From: Cognatishimia sp. F0-27
GTDB lineage: Bacteria > Pseudomonadota > Alphaproteobacteria > Rhodobacterales > Rhodobacteraceae
Assembly: GCF_020667845.1 (NCBI RefSeq)
Contig: NZ_JAFMPQ010000012.1
Coordinates: forward strand, 1-64,000
Reading direction: 5' to 3'
Length of the DNA stretch: 64,000 nucleotides
In this document: in pieces, positions 44,265 through 52,664 of the stretch
Layout: each line of letters begins with the position of its first letter
Numbering within the stretch: position 1 is the stretch's first letter
The notes under the pieces: model-generated
The model's input: the letters and a program-made list of their open reading frames with translations, nothing else
What the model was told of the DNA's origin: nothing
The model's database searches: none
Made by a program: the position numbers and the translations under genes

Positions 44265-44804
44265 CTGCCCGGGTTTTGCGCGCATCCTCAAGAAATTAAG
44301 GACTTTGACGGCGGTTTGTCGCTGAATGCACGGGTCTTGCACTTTGGGCGGCGGCAGAGCCGGGGTGCGTATGGTTGATCGATTCTCTGGACGCTGGATG
44401 CGTGCCGGTCAGGACCGGGAATCGCGTGACCCCCGGTCTTGCCGCGGCCGCTTCCGGCAGGGGGGCGGTGGCGCAGACGGGAATCTGCACGATCGATCTC
44501 GCGTAGTGCATGGTCCGTCATCCGGTCGCGCCTCGTATGGAGGCGACGCCGGTCCGCCTCGCGATCACGCATGCTGCTGCTGCTGCTGCGCGGTTTCTCC
44601 TCGCGGATCGTATCCGACCAGTCCGACGGGATCGAGGGGCTGTGTTGCCGCCGCGTGCACGATCAGGCGCGGTCGGACCGGGTCACGGGTTGTTCGCATC
44701 AGGCGTGCGGGGCAGTCTCCCTGTTTGGGGCCTTTCCTTTTCCTCTTTGCATGTGCAGCATGCGGGCAAATCGCAAATGCGTTCTGACAAGAAGAGGAAG
44801 CGCC
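44265..44804. other. Gene-free stretch upstream of bdhA
   Basis: About 540 bases with no credible gene. It contains six TGC triplets in a row (44572-44589) and, close to bdhA, TTTGC (44746-44750) mirrored by GCAAA (44766-44770) with another GCAAA at 44773-44777. The TGC/GCA-rich part could be a PhaR-type (polyhydroxybutyrate) control site; that is a guess from base pattern and context. Confidence 0.4.
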
Positions 44805-45578
44805 ATGTCGCTCAAGGGAAAAACCGCCGTCATCACCGGATCGAACTCGGGCATCGGATTGGGGATCGCGCGAGAGCTTGCAAAATCGGGCGTGTCGGTG
44901 GTGCTCAATTCGTTCACGGATCGCGACGAGGATCACGCATTGGCCAAGAGCATCGCCGATGAGTGCGGCGTGGAGGCGCGTTACATCAAGGCTGACATGT
45001 CCAAGGGCGACCAGTGCCGGATGCTGATCGAAAAGGCCGGGGCCTGTGACATCCTGATCAACAATGCAGGCATTCAGCACGTGGCGGCCATCGACGAGTT
45101 TCCCACCGAAAAATGGGACGCGATCATCGCCATCAATCTCAGCTCCGTGTTCCATACCACCGCTGCCGCGCTGCCGATGATGCGCAAGGCGGGTTGGGGA
45201 CGGGTGGTCAACATTGCCTCCGCCCATGGTTTGCGCGCGAGCCCTTACAAATCCGCCTATATTTCGGCCAAACATGGCGTGGTAGGCATGACCAAGACGG
45301 TTGCCCTCGAAACGGCCAAGGAGCCGATCACATGCAACGCGGTATGCCCGGGCTATGTGCTGACGCCTTTGGTGGAATCGCAGATCCCGGCGACCGCGGC
45401 ACAATACGGGATCTCCGAAGATGAAGCGATCGACAAGGTGATCCTCGCCAAGCAACCCTCGAAGGAATTTGTCACCGTCGAACAGCTTGCCGGCACCGTG
45501 CAGTTCTTGTGTTCCGATGCTGCTGCACAGATCACCGGCACGGCCATCAGCGTTGACGGCGGCTGGACCACGCAATGA
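44805..45578 (+). CDS. bdhA: D-3-hydroxybutyrate dehydrogenase
   Basis: A 257-residue short-chain dehydrogenase that oxidises 3-hydroxybutyrate to acetoacetate with NAD, the last step of polyhydroxybutyrate use. Cofactor loop TGSNSGIGLG at residues 12-21, NNAGIQHVAAI near 85 (the H-V pattern is typical of BdhA), catalytic Ser in NIASAHG and Tyr-Lys in SAYISAKHG; C-terminus ITGTAISVDGGWTTQ. ATG 44805 follows AGAGGAAG. Shares an ATGA overlap with the next gene; the three-gene operon ends with a patatin. Confidence 0.93.
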   Translation: MSLKGKTAVITGSNSGIGLGIARELAKSGVSVVLNSFTDRDEDHALAKSIADECGVEARYIKADMSKGDQCRMLIEKAGACDILINNAGIQHVAAIDEFPTEKWDAIIAINLSSVFHTTAAALPMMRKAGWGRVVNIASAHGLRASPYKSAYISAKHGVVGMTKTVALETAKEPITCNAVCPGYVLTPLVESQIPATAAQYGISEDEAIDKVILAKQPSKEFVTVEQLAGTVQFLCSDAAAQITGTAISVDGGWTTQ

Positions 45579-45925
45579 GCGCGGAGGAGCCCGAAGCGGG
45601 ACGCGACAAGCTGGTGATCGACAACATGTATCTGTGTGGGTCGCAATTCACGCGGGTCAGCCTCAAAGACAGCACATTCAGCGACGCGCATCTCATGGGC
45701 GCGCGCTTCGAGGATGTGAATGGCGCCGGTCTCCAGTTCGACAACGCCAATCTCGGGGGCGCGCGGTTTCACAACGTGTCGTTTCAGGGGGGCGCGATCG
45801 AGAACGCAAACCTTTCCGGGCTCACGATCACGCAGGCGCTTTGCGATGGGATGACCATCAACGGCATCGCCGTAACCGACATGATTGCCGCCTATGAGGC
45901 ACAGAAGGACCGCGACGATGGCTAA
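45575..45925 (+). CDS. Pentapeptide-repeat protein
   Basis: A 116-residue protein whose centre (residues about 18-100) is built of A(N/D)LxG-like five-residue repeats, for example DAHLMGARFEDVN and DNANLGGARFHNVS, which form a right-handed beta helix. No enzyme motif. The start overlaps the bdhA stop by four bases and the end overlaps the patatin start by eight bases, so translation is coupled to both. Role unknown; perhaps an adaptor for the enzymes on either side. Confidence 0.82.
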   Translation: MSAEEPEAGRDKLVIDNMYLCGSQFTRVSLKDSTFSDAHLMGARFEDVNGAGLQFDNANLGGARFHNVSFQGGAIENANLSGLTITQALCDGMTINGIAVTDMIAAYEAQKDRDDG

Positions 45926-46958
45926 GCCGATCCGGATCAATATCGGACTTCAAGGAGGCGGTGCGCATGGCGCCTATAGCTGGGGCGTTCTGGATCGTTT
46001 GCTTGAAGAGACAGATCTCGAAATTGCTGCGATTTCAGGCACATCTGCAGGGGCATTGAACGGCTCGGCGGTGAAGGCCGGATTGATTTCCGGTGGCCGC
46101 GAAGCGGCGCGGGAAAACCTCGACTGGCTTTGGCGGCAGATCGGAGCGGTGGAACACGCCGCCATGCCGGGCTGGATGAAAGCCTGGATGCCCAATCCCG
46201 AGGTGGTCAGCCGCGCGCTTGAAAACGCGGTGCCCTATATCTGGGCGGAGAGCGCGGGCCGGATGATGTCGCCCTATCACTGGGGCCCGCTTTACGACAA
46301 TCCCCTGAGACGGATCGTCGAGCGCTTCGATTACGACCGGGTCTGCGCCGCCGAGGGCCCCCGTTTCTTCGTCGGCGCGACCTGCGTGCGCGACGGCAAG
46401 ATCCGGGTCTTTTCAGGCGGTCAGATCAACACGGAGGTGGTGTTGGCCTCTGCCTGTCTGCCGACCCTGTTTCAGGCGGTGGAGGTCGAAGACCCGGAGA
46501 CCGGGCTGGTCGAGGCGTTCTGGGATGGGGGTTACACGGGCAACCCTCCGCTTTTCCCTTTGTTCGAGAAAGACTTGCCGGACGACATTATTGTCGTGAA
46601 CATCAATCCGCTCAAACGCGACAAGCTGCCTGTCACGGCGCAGGAGATCCAGAACCGGATCAACGAGATCAGCTTCAACGCCTCGCTTCTGCGAGAATTG
46701 CGCGCCATCGACTTCGTGCAGCGCTTGATCGATGGCGGCACCATCTCGAAAGACGCGATGAAGCGGCCCCTCGTTCATATGATTGCCGATGACGGTCTCA
46801 TGAACGCCCTGTCCGTGGCGACCAAGCTGGTTCCGGTGCCTTCGGTGATCGCCCAGCTGAAGGAGGCCGGGCGGCGCGCCGCGGGAGACTTTTTGTCTGC
46901 ACACAAGGACGATCTTGGGCGGAAACAGACCGCAGATTTGCGCAGCATGTTTGCTTGA
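45918..46958 (+). CDS. Patatin-like phospholipase
   Basis: A 346-residue serine hydrolase. Oxyanion loop GLQGGGAHGAYSWGVLD at residues 10-26, nucleophile elbow GTSAGALNG near 40-48, catalytic Asp in FWDGGYTGNPPL near 205. Length and spacing fit bacterial patatins of the RssA/YjjU type. Being in an operon with bdhA suggests work on polyester granules or their lipid coat; direct phospholipase activity is the family norm. ATG 45918 overlaps the previous gene by eight bases. Confidence 0.9.
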   Translation: MAKPIRINIGLQGGGAHGAYSWGVLDRLLEETDLEIAAISGTSAGALNGSAVKAGLISGGREAARENLDWLWRQIGAVEHAAMPGWMKAWMPNPEVVSRALENAVPYIWAESAGRMMSPYHWGPLYDNPLRRIVERFDYDRVCAAEGPRFFVGATCVRDGKIRVFSGGQINTEVVLASACLPTLFQAVEVEDPETGLVEAFWDGGYTGNPPLFPLFEKDLPDDIIVVNINPLKRDKLPVTAQEIQNRINEISFNASLLRELRAIDFVQRLIDGGTISKDAMKRPLVHMIADDGLMNALSVATKLVPVPSVIAQLKEAGRRAAGDFLSAHKDDLGRKQTADLRSMFA

Positions 46959-47315
46959 GCACGGCGCGGCGCGGCGGAGTCCGTGATCGCGCGGTGCTGC
47001 GGTGTGGCCATCATTCGGGGCAGGGAGCGCAAAGCCTGACAAAGTGGCGATTTATGTCGGAACGTCAGGTGTTTGTGGGGGCGACCTCGCGACATTGTCC
47101 CGGTGCGTCGCTGTTTTGCGGGACAGGGTGACGACGCAGTGCTATGCGGGGTGTCACTTGCGGGTGGGATGGAGGGGCTTGGCGATCCCGTCAAACCACC
47201 CGGTCAAAAGCGCCCTGGCCGAAGCCTGGGCTCGGCAAACCGCTGCGCAGCGGTTTGCCGTCACGGTCGTGCGAGTGTGGCGCGCCACGGCAGCTACCCA
47301 CGGCGCGCCCCGTGG
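46959..47315. other. Spacer between convergent patatin and DUF502 genes
   Basis: About 357 bases without a gene. Its main feature is the 28-bp perfect palindrome at 47233-47260. No typical terminator with a T-tract was seen for either convergent gene. Confidence 0.5.
47233..47260. repeat. 28-bp perfect palindrome between convergent genes
   Basis: Both arms are CGGCAAACCGCTGC and its reverse complement, with no mismatch. As RNA it folds into a 12-pair hairpin with a four-base loop on either strand. No T-run follows, so it may be a bidirectional Rho-assisted terminator or a protein site. The core TGCGCAGCGGTT recurs at about 56848-56859 ahead of rpsB. Confidence 0.6.
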
Positions 47316-48056
47316 TCAGGAGGCCTTGCGCGCCAGTTCTTCGACGCCTTCGCGCGCCTTGTCCGGGTTGGGATAGACCAGACCCGCCGAAATCACGAGC
47401 TTGGCGGCATCCTCAATGGACATGTCGAGTTCGATCACGTCTTCTTTGGGGAAAAACAACAAGAAGCCGGAGGTCGGGTTGGGCGTGGTTGGCACAAAGA
47501 CCGAAACCATGCCGTTCTGGTTTGTCGCTTTCTGGGCGACTTCGCCGCGCGTATCGGTTGAAATGAACGCAATCGCCCAGATCCCGCGCCTTGGGTACTC
47601 GATCAGGCAGGCTTTCTCGAAACTGCGCTCCGACTGTGCAAAGACCGTCTCGGCGATCTGCTTGATGCCGGAATAGATCGAGCGCACCACCGGTGTGCGA
47701 TCCACCAGACCTTCCGCGGCCCGGATCATGGACCGACCGATCAACCCCTTGGCGACCCAGCCCACCGCAAGCGTGAAGAGAAGGAAAACGATGACGCCAA
47801 CGCCCCGAATATTGACGTTGATCCAGCTCTCTGAATTCGGGTCCGTGTTGCCGAGGAACCGGTTGATCAGCCCTTCGGGTTGATAGGCTTCCGGAACAAA
47901 GGGCCAGACAAACCCGTCCACCCAGCCAATCACCGTCCAGATGAGCCAGACGGTGAGCCCGACGGGCGCGATGACGACGATGCCGGTCAAAAAGGATGCG
48001 CGCAGGCTGGCGAACAGTCCGGGGCGCTTTGGTTCGGTATCAAACGGGGTGGTCAT
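47316..48056 (-). CDS. DUF502-family inner-membrane protein
   Basis: A 246-residue membrane protein. Two hydrophobic helices: residues about 18-45 (FLTGIVVIAPVGLTVWLIW) and 85-110 (VGVIVFLLFTLAVGWVAKGL), then the conserved DUF502 soluble part, with RTPVVRSIYSGIKQIAETVF and VPTTPNPTSGFLLFFPKEDV. Function unknown; widely conserved in proteobacteria and plants. Followed on the same strand in order of transcription by no gene in the window; the psuG gene is upstream of it. Confidence 0.9.
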   Translation of the reverse strand: MTTPFDTEPKRPGLFASLRASFLTGIVVIAPVGLTVWLIWTVIGWVDGFVWPFVPEAYQPEGLINRFLGNTDPNSESWINVNIRGVGVIVFLLFTLAVGWVAKGLIGRSMIRAAEGLVDRTPVVRSIYSGIKQIAETVFAQSERSFEKACLIEYPRRGIWAIAFISTDTRGEVAQKATNQNGMVSVFVPTTPNPTSGFLLFFPKEDVIELDMSIEDAAKLVISAGLVYPNPDKAREGVEELARKAS

Positions 48057-48131
48057 GGGGCGCTGTGCTCTCCGGGGTCGTGTGCGAAGCTAAGCGCTCC
48101 GGGCCGGTTCGACAATGGGCGCGCACCGAGA

Positions 48132-49058
48132 TCACGCAGGTTTGGTCCTCATATCGCTTATTTCAGAGGCAATCGCGGCCGCAAGACGGGCATTGTTGAG
48201 AACAAGCGCGATATTGGCATCGAGTGAACGCCCGTCTGTCAGCTCGAAAATGCGCTGAAGCAGGTAGGGCGTCACGCCTTTCCCGGTGATCCCGTGGCGG
48301 TTGGCATCCTTTGTCGCCTGGGCCACGATCGGAGCCAGTGTCTCGCGCGGGATCTCCGCTTCCGGAGGGATCGGGTTCGCAACGAGTTGGCCGCCCCCAA
48401 TGCCCAGCGCGGCGCGGGTGAGATGCGCCCGTGCGATCGGCATCGGAGCGTCCATGCGCAACGGCGCGCGCAACCCGGCTTCACGGGACCAGAAGGCGGG
48501 GAGTTGATCCTGCCCATAGGCAATGACCGGAACCCCGAGGGTTTCGAGCACTTCAAGCGTCTTGGGGAGGTCGAGGATCGCCTTGGCCCCAGCGGCCACG
48601 ACGGTGACAGGCGTCCGCGAAAGCTCCTGAAGATCGGCGGAAATATCAAAGCTCTGGTCTGCGCCGCGATGCACGCCGCCAATGCCGCCGGTGGCAAAGA
48701 CGTCGATATCGGCCAGATGCGCGGCGATCATGGTGGCGGCCACGGTGGTGGAGCCGGTCCGGCCCTCGGCCATGCACACGGCCATGTCCGCGCGGCTCAG
48801 CTTGGCGGCATGTTTGGCCCGGGCAAGTGTCTCGAGTTGGTCATCGGTGAGACCTGCATACAAGGTGCCATCCAGCACCGCGATGGTCGCGGGTGTCGCG
48901 CCGCCCTCGCGGATTGCGGTTTCGACCTGTCGCGCAACTTCGAGATTTTGCGGCCAGGGCATCCCATGCGTGATGATCGTGGATTCCAGTGCCACGATTG
49001 GCGCCCCGTTGGCGCGGGCTTCGGCAACTTCGGGCGAGAGGGTGATCGGGCCGGTCAT
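48132..49058 (-). CDS. psuG: Pseudouridine-5'-phosphate glycosidase
   Basis: A 308-residue enzyme that breaks the C-C glycosidic bond of pseudouridine 5'-phosphate, giving uracil and ribose 5-phosphate. Family segments are unmistakable: VALESTIITHGMPWPQNLE (catalytic Glu/metal region), RTGSTTVAATMIAAHLA, VFATGGIGGVHRG and PFWSREAG-like AFWSREAGLRAP. Normal length. 107 bases downstream of the kinase gene in the same direction; the two do pseudouridine salvage together. Confidence 0.96.
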   Translation of the reverse strand: MTGPITLSPEVAEARANGAPIVALESTIITHGMPWPQNLEVARQVETAIREGGATPATIAVLDGTLYAGLTDDQLETLARAKHAAKLSRADMAVCMAEGRTGSTTVAATMIAAHLADIDVFATGGIGGVHRGADQSFDISADLQELSRTPVTVVAAGAKAILDLPKTLEVLETLGVPVIAYGQDQLPAFWSREAGLRAPLRMDAPMPIARAHLTRAALGIGGGQLVANPIPPEAEIPRETLAPIVAQATKDANRHGITGKGVTPYLLQRIFELTDGRSLDANIALVLNNARLAAAIASEISDMRTKPA

Positions 49059-49165
49059 GGGCTATGGCTATCCTTGGTGTGTGGCGAAAACAAGCGCTGC
49101 ATGGGTCAGCTTGGCGCGGGATGGGCGATTGAAAGGCCCGGGCGTGGCCGCGGGAGCGTTTGCGA

Positions 49166-50095
49166 TCACGTGGCGATATCGCCTGAAACATAGGCGGCCG
49201 CCGCAGAGAGTGCGGCTTCAAGCGCTTCGGCACGCGGGGCTCCGGCGCGTTCGGCAGCGATATGCGCGGCCATGAACGTGTCTCCGGCGCCCGTGACGCG
49301 GGTGACCAGCACTTCGGGCGGGCGGGCGTCAATCGTGCCGTCGGCCGTCGCATCGGCACAGACATCCGCGCCGTTGGTGACAAGCACCCGATGGGCACCG
49401 CGCGCGATCAGTCGCTCGGCCGCTTCGGGTGCGCTTTGAAACGGTGTCTGACAAAGCAGCCCGGCTTCTTCGAGATTGACGTAAAGCGTGCCGCGACCCG
49501 CCCTGAGAAAGGGTGTCAGCCGTTCTGCCTTGCCCGGAGAGGCCGGCGCGATTCGCAGATCCGCCCGGGCAAAGGCCCGGCTTGAGACGATGTCGTTGAG
49601 CAGCGCTTCGGTCAGGTTGCCATCCAGCGCGATCAGCCCGTCCCAGGGTGTATCGGGCGTGCCGAGCGTGCCATCGCTGAGCGGGCGCAGGATCTTGGCG
49701 CCCGCCGATTCAAGGGAATGCGCATCGGCAATCGCCGCCACCAGACCGCCTGCGCCTTCGATGGCCATGTAGCAATCCGTGGGCAGATCGTCGGAGCGGT
49801 AGACATGCTGTGTCAAACAGCCCAACCGGCCACATTCTGCAACCAGTTCATCGCCTTCGGCGTCGCGCCCGATCAAGGTCAGAAGTGACGGGGTGAGCCC
49901 AAAACGCGTGACGGTCATGGCGATGTTCATGGCAACGCCCCCCGGCAGCCGGGTGATGCGTCCGGGCACGTCCGATCCCGCGCGCATCGCGGATGCGGAC
50001 CGCCCGATGATATCCCACAACACCGACCCGATGCACAGGATGTCGGGGCGCAGAGAGACAGCGGTCGTATCGGGGGCGGCGGGCGCATGGGTCAT
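49166..50095 (-). CDS. psuK: PfkB-family kinase, probable pseudouridine kinase
   Basis: A 309-residue ribokinase-type sugar/nucleoside kinase. N-terminal substrate region ILCIGSVLWDIIGRSA and RLPGGVAMNIAMTVTRFG; C-terminal PfkB signature VTRVTGAGDTFMAAHIA with the catalytic Asp. It lies directly before psuG, which makes pseudouridine the likely substrate. ATG 50095 starts the conserved protein; the longer frame to 50311 has no protein-like sequence. Confidence 0.88.
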   Translation of the reverse strand: MTHAPAAPDTTAVSLRPDILCIGSVLWDIIGRSASAMRAGSDVPGRITRLPGGVAMNIAMTVTRFGLTPSLLTLIGRDAEGDELVAECGRLGCLTQHVYRSDDLPTDCYMAIEGAGGLVAAIADAHSLESAGAKILRPLSDGTLGTPDTPWDGLIALDGNLTEALLNDIVSSRAFARADLRIAPASPGKAERLTPFLRAGRGTLYVNLEEAGLLCQTPFQSAPEAAERLIARGAHRVLVTNGADVCADATADGTIDARPPEVLVTRVTGAGDTFMAAHIAAERAGAPRAEALEAALSAAAAYVSGDIAT

Positions 50096-50382
50096 GGGGC
50101 TCGTTTTGACCCGCGCGACCGGGCCTTGGCAAGGGGGCGGTCGGGTAAACGGCCGCATCCCGCGTCCCTGATTGGAACGCTTGCGCGCCCGGCCCTTGAA
50201 AACGCGGGCCGTGTCAGCCCCAATCGGGGCGATACGGCCCGCGCCGCCGCGATGACCGGAGTCCTGGACCTTGCAACGACCCGTCCTTGCAGGGCTATTC
50301 ACGCGGGGCAACGATGCGGATGACCGCGGCCCTTTCTGATCGCCCCGGTTGAAGCGCGCCTCAATGACCTTATCCTTTCATC

Positions 50383-52590
50383 ATGACCTATAGATCCGCA
50401 TCGCGCGCCAGCCCGCATGGGATGGACGGTTTCTTGCGTCTTGCAAAAGGCGCGCATTCTGACCCGTTCTCCATTCTCGGCCCTCAGGACACAGAGGAGG
50501 GCACGGTCATCACCGTCTTTACGCCTGGGGCGGATGCGTTGGAGATCCATCCGGAGTCCGGCGCGCGCGCAACCGCGCTGCCTTCTGTCGACGGGTGTGA
50601 CGGTCTGTTTTCGGGCGTCGTGGCTGCGCCCGGGGCCTATCGGGTTCTGGCGCGCGCAGCGGATGGCGCAACCTGGGCGTTTGACGATCCGTATCGGTTC
50701 GGGCCCGTGCTGAGCGATTTCGACCTGCACCTCATCGCGGAGGGCACGCATCAACGGCTCTGGGAGAAGCTCGGAGCGCATGTCATGGACCACGAAGGCG
50801 TCCGAGGCACACATTTTGCAGTCTGGGCGCCTCATGCGCAGCGGGTCTCCGTGGTCGGGGATTTCAACCAGTGGGACGGTCGCCGCTATCCGTTTCGGCG
50901 CCACGATCCAAGCGGCGTTTGGGAGTTGTTTGTGCCCGGTCTCGGGGAGGGCGCGCGCTACAAGTATGAAATCCTGGGCTGCGATGGCACGCTGCTGCCG
51001 CCGAAAGCCGACCCGGTGGGCTTCGGCTCGGAGCATCCGCCCGCCAATGCGTCCGTGGTGCGCCGTGTAAATCGACACGAGTGGCACGACGCGGCCTGGA
51101 TGGAAGAGCGCGGGCGCCGGAACCCGGTCGAGGCGCCCATCTCGGTGTACGAAGTGCATCTGGGGTCCTGGCGGCGCAACAGCGATGGCACACCGCTCAG
51201 CTATGCGGACGCTGCGACGGCGCTTGTCTCTTATGCGCAGACTATGGGCTTCACGCATATCGAACTGCTTCCGATCAGCGAACATCCCTTCGATGGCTCT
51301 TGGGGCTATCAACCGGTGGGGCTTTACGCGCCCACGGTGCGGTATGGCCCGCCAGAAGGGTTGCAGGCCTTGGTCGATGCCGCGCATCAGGCCGGGCTGG
51401 GGGTGATCCTCGATTGGGTGCCGGGCCATTTCCCGACCGATCCGCATGGTCTTGGACGGTTCGACGGCGCGGCGCTCTACGAGCACAAGGACCCGCGCGC
51501 GGCACGCCACCCGGAATGGAACACCCTGCTGTATGATTACGGCAGACCGGGGGTGCAGAATTACCTGCTGGCCAATGCGCTCTATTGGCTTGAGGTCTAC
51601 CATGTGGATGTCTTGCGGGTGGATGCGGTGTCGGCGATGCTCTACCGCGACCATGGCCGCGCCGCCGGAGACTGGGTTCCCAATCCCGATGGCGGACGCG
51701 AGAACCACGAAGCCGCGGCCTTCCTGCGCCGGCTCAACGACCTGTGCGCCAAGCTCCATCCCGGCACCATGACCATCGCGGAAGAAAGCAGCGCCTTTCC
51801 CGGCGTTACCCGATCAACCAACGAGGACGGGCTGGGGTTTGCGTTCAAATGGAACATGGGCTGGGCGCATGACACGCTCGACTACATGCGCAAAGATCCA
51901 GAGGCCCGCCGCCGCGATCACCACAAACTGACCTTCGGGCTGACATATGCGTTCTCGGAGCGCTTCATGCTCTCGATCAGCCATGACGAGGTTGGGCCCG
52001 ACAAAGGCTCGATGCTCGACAAGATGCCCGGCACGCCGGCAGAAGCCTTTGCCAATCTGCGCGCCTATTTCGGGTTCATGTGGGGCCATCCCGGCAAGAA
52101 GCTTTTGTTCATGGGGCAGGAATTCGGCGCACGCGGCGGATGGCGGCACGATGGGTCGCTTGATTGGGACGCGCTCGACACGCCGGCCCATGCCGGTGTC
52201 CAGCGGCTCGTGCGTGACCTCAATCGCCTCTACCGGGCCGAGCCGGCCTTGCACACGCGCGATTCCGATCCGGCGGGCTTCGATTGGATCGAAGCGGATG
52301 ACAGCACCAATTCCGTGTACGCTTGGCGGCGCAACGGCACCCCGGCGGATCCGATGATTGTTGTCCTGTGCAATTTCGGTTCGCAAGCGCAGCCGTGCTA
52401 CCGGATCGGGCTTCCGCAGGAAGGACGCTGGCAGGTCGTGCTCGATACCGATGCGGCGGATTATGGCGGCGGGCGGCAGGAAGGCAGGACATCCATTGAG
52501 CTCCAGCCGCAACCGTGGCAGGGACAGCCCTTCAGCACCACGATCCGACTTGCCCCTTTCTCTACCGTCTTTCTACGGCGTATTGACTAA
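50383..52590 (+). CDS. glgB: 1,4-alpha-glucan branching enzyme
   Basis: A 735-residue GH13 enzyme that makes alpha-1,6 branches in glycogen. N-terminal CBM48 modules (residues about 25-210, with HFAVWAPHAQRVSVVGDFN), then the barrel with region I DWVPGHFP, region II VLRVDAVSAMLYRDH (nucleophile Asp), region III TIAEESSAFP (acid Glu) and region IV LSISHDEV. Length fits two-module GlgB. No glgC, glgA or glgX gene follows; instead a second GH13 gene comes 75 bases later. Confidence 0.96.
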   Translation: MTYRSASRASPHGMDGFLRLAKGAHSDPFSILGPQDTEEGTVITVFTPGADALEIHPESGARATALPSVDGCDGLFSGVVAAPGAYRVLARAADGATWAFDDPYRFGPVLSDFDLHLIAEGTHQRLWEKLGAHVMDHEGVRGTHFAVWAPHAQRVSVVGDFNQWDGRRYPFRRHDPSGVWELFVPGLGEGARYKYEILGCDGTLLPPKADPVGFGSEHPPANASVVRRVNRHEWHDAAWMEERGRRNPVEAPISVYEVHLGSWRRNSDGTPLSYADAATALVSYAQTMGFTHIELLPISEHPFDGSWGYQPVGLYAPTVRYGPPEGLQALVDAAHQAGLGVILDWVPGHFPTDPHGLGRFDGAALYEHKDPRAARHPEWNTLLYDYGRPGVQNYLLANALYWLEVYHVDVLRVDAVSAMLYRDHGRAAGDWVPNPDGGRENHEAAAFLRRLNDLCAKLHPGTMTIAEESSAFPGVTRSTNEDGLGFAFKWNMGWAHDTLDYMRKDPEARRRDHHKLTFGLTYAFSERFMLSISHDEVGPDKGSMLDKMPGTPAEAFANLRAYFGFMWGHPGKKLLFMGQEFGARGGWRHDGSLDWDALDTPAHAGVQRLVRDLNRLYRAEPALHTRDSDPAGFDWIEADDSTNSVYAWRRNGTPADPMIVVLCNFGSQAQPCYRIGLPQEGRWQVVLDTDAADYGGGRQEGRTSIELQPQPWQGQPFSTTIRLAPFSTVFLRRID

Positions 52591-52664
52591 GGCCAAAGCG
52601 CTTTGGTTCATAGGCCACAAAACCGCATCATTCCGCGCGGGTCACAGCAACAAGGAAAACCGCA

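Noticed and set aside
44572-44589. Six TGC triplets as a phase-variation tract
   Set aside because: The tract is short, in no reading frame that I trust, and triplet changes would not shift a frame.
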